Shown: in pieces, positions 1-9,753 of the stretch | Layout of the letters: each line of letters starts with the position of its first letter | Position numbering within the stretch: the first letter of the stretch is position 1 | Source of the DNA: Planctomycetaceae bacterium | GTDB taxonomy: Bacteria > Planctomycetota > Planctomycetia > Planctomycetales > Planctomycetaceae | Direction: 5' to 3' | DNA: 36,630 bases | Assembly (NCBI GenBank): GCA_021732415.1 | Contig: JAKFVC010000159.1 | Location: 1 to 36,630 of the forward strand | Made by a program: the position numbers and the translations under genes | Notes under the pieces: generated by a model | Told to the model about the DNA's origin: nothing | Database searches by the model: none | Seen by the model: the letters and a program-made list of their open reading frames with translations, nothing else

Positions 1-251
1 CTCCCCGGAGTACCAGGGCGAGGGGAGCCGTTTTTATCATATTTCCATCGATTTACTTGCGGTCGTAGATACCCCCGCCCTATCGTGATGGGACCCACCA
101 GGCTGTTTTAGCGCTGGCGTTTAGCACTCGAATCCGCATGATATTGAACGGGGTCTCAAAAAGGCAGAACAACGCAAAAACGAAATCACCCGGCGTCAGA
201 ATTCTGACGCCGGGCGATGAGATGTCGTAAATCGATCTCGTGCGGACTGAA
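1..251. other. Intergenic, no gene seen
   Basis: No open frame with a protein-like composition is visible. The only clear structure is the palindrome at 189-214, listed separately, just behind the protease gene. Confidence 0.6.
170..214 (-). terminator. Palindromic terminator of the protease gene
   Basis: A perfect 26-bp palindrome at 189-214, centred on GAATTC, lies about 37 bp behind the stop codon of the minus-strand protease gene. Read on the minus strand it is followed by a T-rich stretch (GATTTCGTTTTTG), so it fits an intrinsic terminator. The perfect symmetry would also allow protein binding, but its position favours termination. Confidence 0.6.
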
Positions 252-1712
<1,461 letters not shown>

Positions 1713-2244
1713 AATCAAGTCTTTGCGGCAGGCGAGTCAAGGGGTTGATAGCAATAATCGCGGAGCACTCCACCGACACCCCAAGAGGTGCAGGATCGGG
1801 AACCGAGATTCCAGTCAAGACTACCGACAAGCAAATCGACCAGCCCCGCAAAACTGCTTGAAGCCAGGGGGTACGATGCGCACAGATTACCTAGTCGGAA
1901 CCTTGGTGCTCATTCTGAGGGTTCTAAGCATCGTGCGGACCTTACTGTGTATGCCATCTAATGATTGCAAGTATTTTAAGTGAAACGAGTTACGGATCTT
2001 GATTAGATCTTCATTCAGCTCTCTCCGGTAAATGTCTTTTAATCTTCCCAGTTCTTGCAAACATCCCATGTTGTGTTTTTTGTCTGGCGTTTTGGTGCCA
2101 GAAGTGGGAAGCAATTTTCTTCCCCGATCCGATTAGAGGATCTACCTCCTGGAAAAACCCCCGGATGCTACGCAGCTTGCCACCCTTTTGACGGGTTTAT
2201 CGCTGCAGATAAGTCCTTCGTGTATCAAGGAGTTACGTGGCGCG

Positions 2245-2326
2245 AATACAAGCTCGAAACGCAAGCGAGTGCATGCAGCCCTTCCGGTCGAAGGAAATGC
2301 ACTCGCTTGCGCTTCGAGCTTGTATT
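2245..2326. repeat. Inverted repeat, ACAAGCTCGAA family
   Basis: Arms of about 29 nt (2245-2273 and 2298-2326) are almost exact reverse complements, sharing ACAAGCTCGAA and CGCAAGCGAGTGCAT. The loop is about 24 nt. It resembles REP/MITE-like palindromes; no second copy was noticed in this window. Confidence 0.75.
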
Positions 2327-2465
2327 TTGCGGTCACTCCGTGGCCGGCAAAATTGACGTTGACGTGTTAACGAAGTTCGCCCGCCTCGGGAGAGTCAGGC
2401 TACGAGAATGCGCACGGTCCGTTAGAATAAAACTCACCGTTTCATTCTTTAGAGCGTGTTTGAGA

Positions 2466-2593
2466 TGGGAGGGCGAGGCTCCCGCCGAGCCTAGCACGAC
2501 CGCAGGTCGGCGTCCGCCGGAGGCCCGTTCGATGCCTCCGGCGGACGCCGAGCTAAAGCTCGTCTTAGGCTCGGCGGGAGCCTCGCCCTCCCA
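2466..2593. repeat. Dispersed inverted repeat GAGGCTCCCGCCGAGCC, copy 1
   Basis: The ends TGGGAGGGCGAGGCTCCCGC and GCGGGAGCCTCGCCCTCCCA are exact reverse complements. Between them lie further paired segments around GGCGTCCGCCGGAGGC. Related copies lie at 5437-5564, 17860-17943 and 21902-22030. Read in one frame the arms give the peptide WEGEAPAEP, an artefact to expect in automated gene calls. Confidence 0.9.
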
Positions 2594-2638
2594 GATACTG
2601 GTTTTTTCAAGCAGGTTCTCAGCGAGCAGGCGTGATTC

Positions 2639-2989
2639 ATGTCGACCACAGTGCAATCAGGGGGGGACGAAGAAGGTCCCCCCGAGGATTTCATTCAGCT
2701 GGATATTTTCATTGAATCCGCGCCGGTTTTACCCCCTGGTCGAGATCACCGGCTCTATGTCCCGAAGATGGCTGGCTGGGAAGCAGTCATCAAGCAGACT
2801 TGGGAGCAGGAATACTGTTACTCCAAGAATCCCGGGGAAGACTGGTTTCATCTGCTGGCGAACGGTGAACTCTATATTCAACGCGGGACGGAAAAGTTCT
2901 GTCTGTCGTGTGCATTGCGGCTGAAGATCCTGACGCGCAATCGCCTCTTCTGGCAGAAGGGTTCACTCGGACCAGCGGATGATGAGTAA
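2639..2989 (+). CDS. Small hypothetical protein with a Cys pair
   Basis: A 116-residue soluble protein, family not recognised. The first 15 residues are acidic and flexible, followed by a mixed alpha/beta composition rich in aromatics (WEAVIKQTWEQEYCY, EDWFHLLANGELYIQ). Cysteines at CY and in FCLSC near residues 60-95 could bind a metal, but this is too few for a standard zinc ribbon. No signal peptide or membrane segment is seen. The ATG at 2639 has only a weak purine stretch upstream. Protein-like composition and a distinct acidic tail favour a real gene; no function can be assigned. It has no operon partner, with repeats on both sides. Confidence 0.6.
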   Translation: MSTTVQSGGDEEGPPEDFIQLDIFIESAPVLPPGRDHRLYVPKMAGWEAVIKQTWEQEYCYSKNPGEDWFHLLANGELYIQRGTEKFCLSCALRLKILTRNRLFWQKGSLGPADDE

Positions 2990-3017
2990 TGGATTGTGGA
3001 TGCAGAGTTAAGAATAT

Positions 3018-3113
3018 TCTCACGCAAAGGCGCCAAGGCGCAAAGAAAGAGATCTGGGAAGCAACAATCAGCTGCGCTATCTGAACTTTGCGCCTTGGCG
3101 CCTTTGCGTGAGA
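3018..3113. repeat. Inverted repeat, GCAAAGGCGCCAAGGCGC family
   Basis: Arms at 3018-3045 and 3086-3113 pair as reverse complements (TCTCACGCAAAGGCGCCAAG against CTTGGCGCCTTTGCGTGAGA). The 40-nt loop is unrelated sequence. It is a MITE/REP-like palindrome and a single copy here. Confidence 0.8.
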
Positions 3114-3312
3114 TCATTCTGAAAATCCATCCGAGTCCACTTGTAGCAGAACTCGCCAAGACTTCTGCTACGTTGGTCGGAAAACTTTGCGCAATCCTGT
3201 TTTTTCGCTGAAATACATAAATCTCAACGGATCCTGATCCGTTTATCGCAGTCCCGGCGAATGGCCAGTCGAAATTTCGACCGAGTCGCGATACTCTAGT
3301 AGAGAGAAGTGT

Positions 3313-3417
3313 TTGAGAGTGTGAGCGTGTGAGAGTGACGGGGTAACAGACTCTAGATATCGTTGGGTCTTGTCTAGATCCTCATAATCTCACACCCCGA
3401 TACCCTCACACTCTGCC
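3313..3417. repeat. Imperfect palindrome rich in GAGTGTGAG
   Basis: The left arm (3313-3344) is rich in GAGTGTGAG-like motifs; the right arm (3384-3417) carries the complementary CTCACACCCCGA and CCCTCACACTCT. A related element with an 8-bp tandem expansion lies at 32720-32865. Confidence 0.6.
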
Positions 3418-3465
3418 GCTGCGAAATCCGTTTGAATAACGCGCTTGGAGAGTGGAGCAGATACT

Positions 3466-5430
3466 GTGAGCACTCGGGAACCGAAGATCTTCGACCGCGT
3501 TTTCTCCAATCGAGAACTCTTTCGCGGTCGAGCCCTGCGAGCCAACCTCTGGTCGTTGGCCGCCGCCATCGCCTTGGTGAAGATGCTGGGGATTGCGTTC
3601 CTGACTTTGGAACTCTGCCTGGTCGTGGGGGAAGGTCAGCCGATTCGCGTTCCCGCCGACGAATATCAGCGGTTCTTCGGTGTGGAGGCCACAACCTCGT
3701 TCGCCGATGCGAAGATGACCCAAATTCCCACGGGGTTTGCCGAAGTCGCCTGGCGAAATCGGGATCGGGTGTTCGGCCCTAGCCTCGCGTTTCTCAGTCG
3801 TCGAGTGTTTGGCATCGAATACGGTCTCAGCCCGCAAGTCACCTGCCTGGTGCTGATTCTGGCAGGCAGCGGTTGCTGGTTGATTACCTGGCTGTGTCTG
3901 AAACTTGCCCGTCGTCAGCGGACGCAGTTGGAATTGGAGACGGTCGGGCAACTGCGATCCCACCTGCATCGCCAGGCCCTTCGCCTGGGACCGGCCGACT
4001 TGCAGCGCGCGGATACGGCCCAGGTCTTGGGCCTGTTCAAAGACGAAATCGGTCAGTTGCGGGAGACCCTGTGTTACTGGCTGGCCGCCTGGACCGGCGA
4101 ACCCGCACGGATCAGCCTGCTGGTTGTGCAGGCGCTGGTGATCGATGCCAAGGTCTCGTTCTATTGCGGCGTGCCTTTGCTGTTTGGCTGGCTCATCCAT
4201 GAGCATCGCCGGCGCGAATTGATTCAAGCCCATAAATTGGCGGTCGCACACGCTCAGGATGAACTGCGGTTGCTGTCGGAAAGCTTGACGCGCAGTCGAC
4301 TGGTCCGCGGCTATGGGATGGAGCAGGCGGCCCAGGAACATTTCAAGAAGTATCTGGATCGTTACCAGGCGGATGTGAATAACCTCGAGCGACGCCGCGG
4401 TGCCTTGAGCCGCTTGGAAGGGATCATCGTCTGGTTGTGCGGCGTGATTGTGCTGTCGCTGGTCGGCGTTGAGTTGACCACCCCGACCGAGCATTTTTCG
4501 GTGGCGGCTGCGTTCGTCCTGGCGATCTGCTTTGGAGGGATTGGCTATTCGATTCGCAACTGGCAGAACGCCTTCGAAGCCCGGGAAGATGCGGTCCCCG
4601 CCGCGATGCGCGTCTTCCGCTACCTGGATCGCATCCCGGAAGTGGGCCAGGCCGTGGGAGCCAAGTTCCTGCAACCGTTGGTGCGCAGTATCGAATTCAT
4701 GGACGTGACCTACGTCACTTCCGACAAGGTCCCGCTGCTCGATCAGTTAAGCCTGAGCATCCCGGCACAGCGGCAGGTCGCGATCATCTCGACTGATTCG
4801 CGTGGGGCGTTGGCACTCGTTTCGATGTTGCCGCGATTTATCGATCCCAAGTCAGGGCAAGTTCTGATTGATGGCGAAGATATTGCCTGGGTGACACTGG
4901 AAAGCCTGCGGGCCGAGATCCTGGTAGCGGGAGGGCCGGACGTCGTCTTTACCGGAACGGTGCAAGAAAACATTGCGGCCGGACAGACGGACAAGGGTCT
5001 CTCCGAGATCATGGAAGCGGCCAAGATCGCGCATGCCCAGCATTTCATCTCGCGGTTGCCGCAGGGATATGAAACGGTCATTGGCGAACATGGCGAAGCG
5101 TTGGATGTCGGCCAGGCCTTCCGGCTGGCCCTGGCCCGAGCCTTATTGCGGAACCCGGCCCTGCTGATCATCGAAGAACCCGCCGAGGCCCTGGATGAGG
5201 ACACCAAGTCGCTGATCGACGATGCCTACCAGCGGATCGCCGCCAAGCGTACGGTGATCTATCTTCCGAACCGGCTGGCGACGCTACGCCGATGCGACGA
5301 AATCATCCTGTTGCACCAGGGACAAATCGCAGCGCGAGGCACGCATGTGAATCTGGTGAAAACTTCGCAACTCTATCGCCACTGGGAATACGTCCGGTTC
5401 AACGAGTTCCGGCACGTGGTTGATGGTTGA
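3466..5430 (+). CDS. ABC-exporter-like protein with a degenerate (pseudo-ATPase) nucleotide-binding domain
   Basis: Full-length type I ABC exporter fold, 654 residues: about six membrane segments (near 30-54, 123-146, two in 214-245, 318-337, 345-366) followed by a nucleotide-binding domain from about 405. The ATPase motifs are almost all lost. The Walker A region reads IISTDSRGALAL with Ala448 at the Lys position, the Q-loop Gln is Gly490, the signature is LDVGQ (546-550), the Walker B Asp is Glu570 and the H-switch His is Asn602 (LPNRLATL). Glu571 and the D-loop-like EALD remain. The reading frame is intact throughout, which argues for a selected pseudo-enzyme rather than decay. GTG at 3466 has GGAG eight bases upstream and is preferred over TTG at 3445. 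Substrate unknown. No partner half-transporter lies nearby, so it may dimerise with a distant active subunit or act without transport. Confidence 0.85.
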   Translation: MSTREPKIFDRVFSNRELFRGRALRANLWSLAAAIALVKMLGIAFLTLELCLVVGEGQPIRVPADEYQRFFGVEATTSFADAKMTQIPTGFAEVAWRNRDRVFGPSLAFLSRRVFGIEYGLSPQVTCLVLILAGSGCWLITWLCLKLARRQRTQLELETVGQLRSHLHRQALRLGPADLQRADTAQVLGLFKDEIGQLRETLCYWLAAWTGEPARISLLVVQALVIDAKVSFYCGVPLLFGWLIHEHRRRELIQAHKLAVAHAQDELRLLSESLTRSRLVRGYGMEQAAQEHFKKYLDRYQADVNNLERRRGALSRLEGIIVWLCGVIVLSLVGVELTTPTEHFSVAAAFVLAICFGGIGYSIRNWQNAFEAREDAVPAAMRVFRYLDRIPEVGQAVGAKFLQPLVRSIEFMDVTYVTSDKVPLLDQLSLSIPAQRQVAIISTDSRGALALVSMLPRFIDPKSGQVLIDGEDIAWVTLESLRAEILVAGGPDVVFTGTVQENIAAGQTDKGLSEIMEAAKIAHAQHFISRLPQGYETVIGEHGEALDVGQAFRLALARALLRNPALLIIEEPAEALDEDTKSLIDDAYQRIAAKRTVIYLPNRLATLRRCDEIILLHQGQIAARGTHVNLVKTSQLYRHWEYVRFNEFRHVVDG

Positions 5431-5436
5431 AATTGA

Positions 5437-5564
5437 TGGGAGGGCGAGGCTCCCGCCGAGCCTAAAGCGACCGCAGGTCGGCGTCCGCCGGAGGCACTCA
5501 TCAGACCTCCGGCGGACTCCGAGCTAAAGCTCGCTTTAGGCTCGGCAGGAGCCTCGCCCTCCCA
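5437..5564. repeat. Dispersed inverted repeat GAGGCTCCCGCCGAGCC, copy 2
   Basis: It starts only 7 bp behind the stop codon of the ABC-like gene. It has the same outer arms as copy 1, with one change in the right arm (CGGCAGGAGCC). The position suggests it could act as a transcription terminator or mRNA 3'-end hairpin. Confidence 0.9.
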
Positions 5565-5659
5565 ACCCCGAATGGGTCGTCGTCTTCGAGCACGCCCCGG
5601 CAGTCCGGGCTTCATCGTACTAGTCTTACCTGCGCAGTTTTTATCGCTCGCCGCATGGC

Positions 5660-5917
5660 TTAATGGTGCCCGGCTCGCGGCAGCGCCAACGAATAGAGGA
5701 TCGTGATCCCTCCGACCGACAGCAGGCTGAAGCCGGCCCAGTCGGGTGGGTCGAAGACGTGCTGCTTGTATTCGTTCACCGAGGTGAAGAAACCGCGGAA
5801 GTTCGGGTCTCGTTTGGGGTCGTCCTTCTTGTGCAGGACGACTTTGTCCACGAGCATCGTGGAGAGCCCCAGCATGATGACAAACAGTCCGCCCGCAAAA
5901 AACGATGCACGCAACAT
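5660..5917 (-). CDS. Small membrane protein, two predicted membrane segments
   Basis: An 85-residue protein with an N-terminal hydrophobic helix (about residues 5-26), a charged central part (HKKDDPKRDPNFRGFF) and a second hydrophobic helix (about 62-79, GFSLLSVGGITILYSLAL). The likely topology is a hairpin with a soluble loop. Family not recognised and no motif suggests a function. The ATG at 5917 has a GGATAG purine stretch upstream. It is convergent with the ABC-like gene and could be an accessory membrane protein, but nothing in the sequence links them. Confidence 0.65.
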   Translation of the reverse strand: MLRASFFAGGLFVIMLGLSTMLVDKVVLHKKDDPKRDPNFRGFFTSVNEYKQHVFDPPDWAGFSLLSVGGITILYSLALPRAGHH

Positions 5918-6475
5918 GGATTCTATCCGCTCGACTCGTGAACTCGTTGCAACCGTCCGGCTGTGTCAGCGGACTGTTGAGAAAGGGTTCAACCTGCGAT
6001 GTGGTGGGTTGGGTCCATCCGTGACGTGACTCTCCAGCACAAAGAAATCGCTTCAATGAGAGCGAAGGAATTCAACGGCCATCCTTCGTATCGACCGGGC
6101 CGCTCTCCGTTTTTGAGCGTTCTGGTCGCGAAATCGGCGACGCGTCGGGCAGTTTCACGGTTGTGCCGCAAGAACCGAATAGACCGGCAGCGTTTCCCTC
6201 GTGAGCGGTACGGCGCTAGCCGCCGGTTCTTTCGGGGTGGACGTCGTACTGCAGAACCGGTGGCTAGTGCCAGTCCGCTCACGAACGGAACACCGCCGCC
6301 CGCTGGAACATCGGGCCGAGTGCCGTTAGAGTGAAAGTGTTAGACAGTTTTGGCCGATTACCTCGCGAATGTCAGGAATACGCCGCCTGCTGTGTGAATT
6401 GTCGCTCTATTGGTTTAGGTGCATTGGATTTAGGTTGCCTGCCTGTCAGCAGTGCTCGGAAAGGTCGGAGTGGTC
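5918..6475. other. Intergenic region upstream of leuB
   Basis: About 560 bp with no convincing gene. Two overlapping open frames of about 100 codons run through the palindrome at 6201-6283 and are rich in Arg and Ser, typical of chance frames. The leuB promoter must lie here, but no clear -35/-10 pair was found. Confidence 0.5.
6201..6283. repeat. Inverted repeat, GCTAGCCGCCGGTTCT family
   Basis: Arms 6201-6230 and 6253-6283 pair imperfectly (GTGAGCGGTACGGCGCTAGC against GGCTAGTGCCAGTCCGCTCAC) around a short loop. Single copy in this window. Confidence 0.7.
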
Positions 6476-7546
6476 GTGGAAGCGAAAATCGTCTTATTGC
6501 CCGGTGATGGTATTGGTCCCGAAGTCATGGCCGAGGGACAGCGAATTCTGGTACGCGTGGGCGAGAAGTTCGGACACCGCTTCCAGTTCCAGACCTGCCC
6601 GATGGGTGGCTGCGCGATCGACAGCCACGGCACCCCCCTGCCGGATGAAACCCTCGACGCCTGCCGGGCTTCGGACGCCATTCTGCTGGCTGCCGTCGGC
6701 GGTCCGAAATGGGATGATCCCAACGCGAAGACTCGTCCGGAAGTCGGCCTGTTGAAGCTGCGCAAGGAACTGGGACTGTTCGCCAATCTGCGTCCCATCA
6801 AGCCGCATGAGGTGTTGCTGGATGCTTCGCCGCTGAAACGGCATATCGTGGAAGGGGTCGATATCCTCTTCTTCCGCGAACTGACCGGCGACGTCTATTT
6901 CGGCGAATCGGGCAAGAAGCCGCATCCGTCGGGCGAAGAGGCCTGGAATGTGATGATCTACAACACGGGCGAAATCGAACGCGTCGTCCGCCTGGCCGCT
7001 CAAGCCGCGCGGGGCCGTAAGAATAAGGTGACCTCGGTCGATAAGGCGAACGTGCTGGAAGTCTCGCGCTTGTGGCGACGCACGGCCGCCCGCATCATGG
7101 CCGACGAATTCCCCGATGTGAAGTACGATGTGGTCCTGGTGGACGCGATGGCCATGCACTTGATTGCTCGTCCGCGCGACTTCGACGTCATCGTCACCGC
7201 CAACCTGTTCGGTGACATTCTGACCGATGAAGGTTCGATGCTGCCAGGGTCGCTCGGACTGTTGCCGTCGGCGTCGCTGGGGAGCAGCGGGCCGGGTCTC
7301 TACGAGCCGATCCACGGCTCGGCCCCGGACATTGCTGGCAAAGGCTTGGCCAATCCGCTGGCCACAATTCTGGCGGCAGCCATGTTGCTGCGGTACTCCT
7401 TGAAATTGGAGACGGAAGCCAAGGCGGTTGAAGCGGCGGTGGAAAGCGTTTTGGAGCAAGGCTTCCGGACGAAGGACATCGCGGCCGGCGGCCCCAGCAT
7501 CAGCACCGGCGAAATGGGTGCCAAAGTGTTGGCGGCATTGGCGTAA
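6476..7546 (+). CDS. leuB: 3-isopropylmalate dehydrogenase
   Basis: Catalyses the NAD-dependent oxidative decarboxylation of 3-isopropylmalate in leucine biosynthesis; cytoplasmic. The 356 residues match the usual family length. Family landmarks run in order: [11 protein letters not shown] at the N-terminus, [11 protein letters not shown] in the substrate region, [13 protein letters not shown], the metal-site segment [18 protein letters not shown], and [15 protein letters not shown] in the NAD-binding loop. This pattern favours LeuB over isocitrate or tartrate dehydrogenase. Several in-frame GTG codons are possible (6452, 6470, 6476). GTG at 6476 is chosen because GGAG lies five bases upstream and the protein then begins directly at [12 protein letters not shown]. 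No leuC, leuD or leuA is adjacent, so leucine genes appear dispersed. Confidence 0.95.
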   Translation: MEAKIVLLPGDGIGPEVMAEGQRILVRVGEKFGHRFQFQTCPMGGCAIDSHGTPLPDETLDACRASDAILLAAVGGPKWDDPNAKTRPEVGLLKLRKELGLFANLRPIKPHEVLLDASPLKRHIVEGVDILFFRELTGDVYFGESGKKPHPSGEEAWNVMIYNTGEIERVVRLAAQAARGRKNKVTSVDKANVLEVSRLWRRTAARIMADEFPDVKYDVVLVDAMAMHLIARPRDFDVIVTANLFGDILTDEGSMLPGSLGLLPSASLGSSGPGLYEPIHGSAPDIAGKGLANPLATILAAAMLLRYSLKLETEAKAVEAAVESVLEQGFRTKDIAAGGPSISTGEMGAKVLAALA

Positions 7547-7557
7547 ACCTCCGACTA

Positions 7558-7833
7558 GGCGAGCGTCCGGCGTAAGCCGGATGGTTGTCTTGCGGCTTCA
7601 AGTTACGTTCCGCGTCATGAAAACGTGCGATATAGAACAATCAATATCTCTTAAATCGGGTGCCACTGGCTCAGCCAGTGCTAGATTTTCTGCACGCTGT
7701 CTCGCAAAGCACTGGCACAGCCAGTGGCACCCAGACAAGGCAATATTGATTGATCTTAGTCTCACGTTTATGTCACGTGAAATGGTCGATTAGACGCGTA
7801 TAACAACCATCCGGCTTACGCCGGACGCTCGCC
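7558..7833. repeat. Nested palindromic element, about 276 bp
   Basis: Outer arms 7558-7588 and 7803-7833 are perfect 31-nt reverse complements (containing CGTCCGGCGTAAGCCGGATG). Inside are weaker paired segments (for example around CAATCAATAT and ATATTGATTG). The core is a different palindrome, 7658-7682 with 7708-7732, built on GGGTGCCACTGGCT. The same core type sits inside the element at 9720-10058. It begins 12 bp behind leuB and fills most of the gap to the next gene. Confidence 0.88.
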
Positions 7834-8094
7834 TTTCCCCCTTTGGGGGATTTGGCGAAGCCGCGTAATTCATCGCACAAAACTTGCTTTTGACAAGATT
7901 CCGGTCTGCCGGTATGCTCCCGCCCGTCTCAAGAGTGAGCGTTGTGGCTTTGGTTTGATGACTACATCAATCTGGGCATCAGATTTGCGAAGGATCGCTG
8001 GTCTGATTGCGATGTCAGAATGCTGATCCGGGCCCCTCGGTCCGGGCTAGTATTTGCACGATTGGGACCTCGCCAAACAGGGAAGGATGGCAGC

Positions 8095-8451
8095 GTGGTC
8101 AACGGACAACGAGTCCTCGTCATAGACGGGATGCATGAGATCCAGGAAGTCCTGCACGCGGTGCTTGTGCCGCGCGGTATGCAGGTCGATTGGGTTCGCA
8201 GCCACGTCGAGCAAGTGCCCGGTGAGGCGGCTGGACGTCCCGATATTCTGGTCATTGATGCGGCCGCTCTGCCGATCCAAAAGTCGGGCAACGATCGCGA
8301 ATGGCGAGGGGTGCCGCAGGTGATTCTCGGTGCGGATGAAGGGGCCTCGACGGCCGATTCGGATTCTCAACACACATACCTCAACACGCCGTTCCAGTTC
8401 CCGGATTTGATCCGCGCGATCGAACGATTGTTGCCGATCAAGGCAGCGTGA
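8095..8451 (+). CDS. Degenerate receiver (pseudo-receiver) single-domain protein
   Basis: A 118-residue protein with the beta/alpha rhythm of a CheY-like receiver: VNGQRVLVIDGMHEIQEVL at the N-terminus, PDILVIDAAALP around the usual phospho-acceptor strand, VPQVILGADEG for the fourth strand, and TPFQFPDLIRAIERLL for the last helix. Key residues are altered: the acidic pair reads DG rather than DD, the conserved Thr/Ser position has no clear counterpart in VILGAD, and the Lys of the KPF motif is replaced by Thr (NTPF). An Asp remains in VIDAA. It is probably a non-phosphorylated or differently switched receiver. GTG at 8095 has GGAAGG eight bases upstream; upstream in-frame sequence lacks receiver similarity, so this start is preferred. 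No kinase is adjacent. Confidence 0.7.
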   Translation: MVNGQRVLVIDGMHEIQEVLHAVLVPRGMQVDWVRSHVEQVPGEAAGRPDILVIDAAALPIQKSGNDREWRGVPQVILGADEGASTADSDSQHTYLNTPFQFPDLIRAIERLLPIKAA

Positions 8452-8472
8452 TACGAATCATATTTAGGAGAG

Positions 8473-8565
8473 TTAGCCACAGAAGGACACGGAAGAAACA
8501 CAGAAAGAGAAGAGCCTGATATTCCTGTTCTTTTCTGTGTTTCTTCCGTGTCCTTCTGTGGCTAA
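8473..8565. repeat. Inverted repeat, CACAGAAGGACACGGAAG family
   Basis: Arms 8473-8506 and 8532-8565 are perfect 34-nt reverse complements around a 25-nt loop. The hairpin sits between the pseudo-receiver stop and the glycosyltransferase start, so it may terminate or insulate transcription. Confidence 0.88.
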
Positions 8566-8601
8566 TCCTTTTTTCTTATCCTGGATTCCGCGGGGCATCA
8601 G

Positions 8602-9753
8602 ATGCGGATCGGAATCGCACTGTTTCAATTCTTCCCGGGTCGGATTGGCGGCGTTGCGGAGTACATCGAACGGCTGATTCCCGGTCTCTTGAAGGTGATG
8701 GCCCAGGACGACGAATTAGTCCTCTGCGGCAATCACGAGAATCTGGCGCCGTTTGATTCCTTAAACGATCCGCGCCTGAAACGCGTGCTGTTCTCCTGGT
8801 CGCGACGCTGGATTCAGTGCTTGAGATTGGCGGATCTGATCCTGCCCGGATCTCTCAGTTCCCAGTTCGCTGGTCCATTGAACGATCTCCAACTGGATGT
8901 GTTCTTCTGCCCGCAGCAATCGATCTTTCCGCGCGGAGTCCGAGCGAGAACAGTCGTGGCCGTGATGGATTTCCTGCACTATCGCTGCCCGGATCAACTC
9001 AGTGGTGTCCAGCGCTGGACTCGGCGGCGAAAGGAAGAACATTTCACTCGCACGTGTGATCATGCGATTTCCATTTCGGCCGCGACGCAGGCCGACTTGC
9101 AGTTGTTCTACAAGGTGCCTGCTGAGAAATGCTCGGTCGTGCATCTCGCAGGCCGAGCCCCGCAGACCACCATGGCCCCGAATCCCGTTCCGCCTGGAAC
9201 ACCCTACATCTACTACCCGGCGGCCGCGTTTCCGCACAAGAATCATCCCCGTTTGCTGCAGGCCTTTCGTCGATTCCGCGAGTCCCATCCCGAGACCCCT
9301 GCCCGGCTGGTCCTGTCGGGGCAGACGTCGTCACGGATGCAGCAACTGCTGCGACCCCATGCTGCAGCGGGAGACGTGCTGCACCTGGGATTTGTCTCGT
9401 CGGCGGAGGTTGCGGCCATTTACGCAGGCTCGCAGGGGGTGATCATTCCGACGCTCTTTGAGGGATTTGGTATGCCCGTCATTGAAGGCCTAGGCTATGG
9501 CCGTCCCGTGTGTTGCTCGGACTTGCCGGTGTTTCACGAACTGGTCGGAGATGCCGTGCGGTACTTTGATCCGCAATCGATCGAGAGCATCCAGACGGCG
9601 ATCGAGGATCTCTTTGCAGCACGAGTTGCGGTACCGGGAACGGCTAAGACGGCGGAGATTTTGGAACGTCTCAACTGGGATCGCTGTGCCGCGGAGACGT
9701 ATGCGGTGTTATGTGAGTGTGGGACGGGTCTCCCGACCCGTCTGAGCCCGTAA
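8602..9753 (+). CDS. GT4-family glycosyltransferase with a repeat-derived C-terminus
   Basis: GT-B-fold glycosyltransferase of family GT4, transferring a sugar from a nucleotide-sugar donor to an unknown acceptor, probably in surface polysaccharide or glycolipid synthesis. The N-terminus (MRIGIALFQFFPGRIGGVAE) has the glycine-rich start of the acceptor domain. The donor domain shows the linker YYPAAAFPHKNH, then GFVSSAEVAAIYAGSQGVIIPT and the EX7E motif FEGFGMPVIE, ending in the usual GDAVRYFDPQ segment. The last residues, about GTGLPTRLSP, are encoded by the left arm of the inverted repeat at 9720-9754, and the stop lies inside that arm. The native end was therefore probably replaced by the repeat. 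It is convergent with the SecA-like gene. No other glycan genes lie next to it, so the acceptor cannot be inferred. Confidence 0.9.
   Translation: MRIGIALFQFFPGRIGGVAEYIERLIPGLLKVMAQDDELVLCGNHENLAPFDSLNDPRLKRVLFSWSRRWIQCLRLADLILPGSLSSQFAGPLNDLQLDVFFCPQQSIFPRGVRARTVVAVMDFLHYRCPDQLSGVQRWTRRRKEEHFTRTCDHAISISAATQADLQLFYKVPAEKCSVVHLAGRAPQTTMAPNPVPPGTPYIYYPAAAFPHKNHPRLLQAFRRFRESHPETPARLVLSGQTSSRMQQLLRPHAAAGDVLHLGFVSSAEVAAIYAGSQGVIIPTLFEGFGMPVIEGLGYGRPVCCSDLPVFHELVGDAVRYFDPQSIESIQTAIEDLFAARVAVPGTAKTAEILERLNWDRCAAETYAVLCECGTGLPTRLSP

Larger units (their letters stand above)
1713..2638. other. Intergenic region with two dispersed repeats
   Basis: This 0.9-kb gap between the protease and a small hypothetical gene has no convincing coding region. 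It holds two inverted repeats (2245-2326 and 2466-2593). A 75-codon minus-strand frame at 1887-2114 has no recognisable features and is not called. Confidence 0.5.
2990..3465. other. Intergenic region with two inverted repeats
   Basis: No gene is supported here. It contains the GCAAAGGCGCCAAGGCGC palindrome (3018-3113) and a GAGTGTGAG-rich imperfect palindrome (about 3313-3417) immediately upstream of the ABC-like gene. Confidence 0.55.

Noticed and set aside
2333-2656. Minus-strand frames with WEGEAPAEP peptides
   Set aside because: They are translations of the GAGGCTCCCGCCGAGCC repeat, which occurs at four places with the same peptide; not a protein family.
3406-4674. 422-codon minus-strand frame opposite the ABC-like gene
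   Set aside because: Antisense to a protein with clear membrane helices and an NBD fold; Gln/His/Ala-rich composition without domains.
3466-5430. ABC-like gene as a decayed pseudogene
   Set aside because: The frame is open for 654 codons with a good start site and only the functional motifs are changed; random decay would have introduced stops or frameshifts.
6494-7459. 321-codon minus-strand frame opposite leuB
   Set aside because: Antisense to a highly conserved enzyme and without any family signal.
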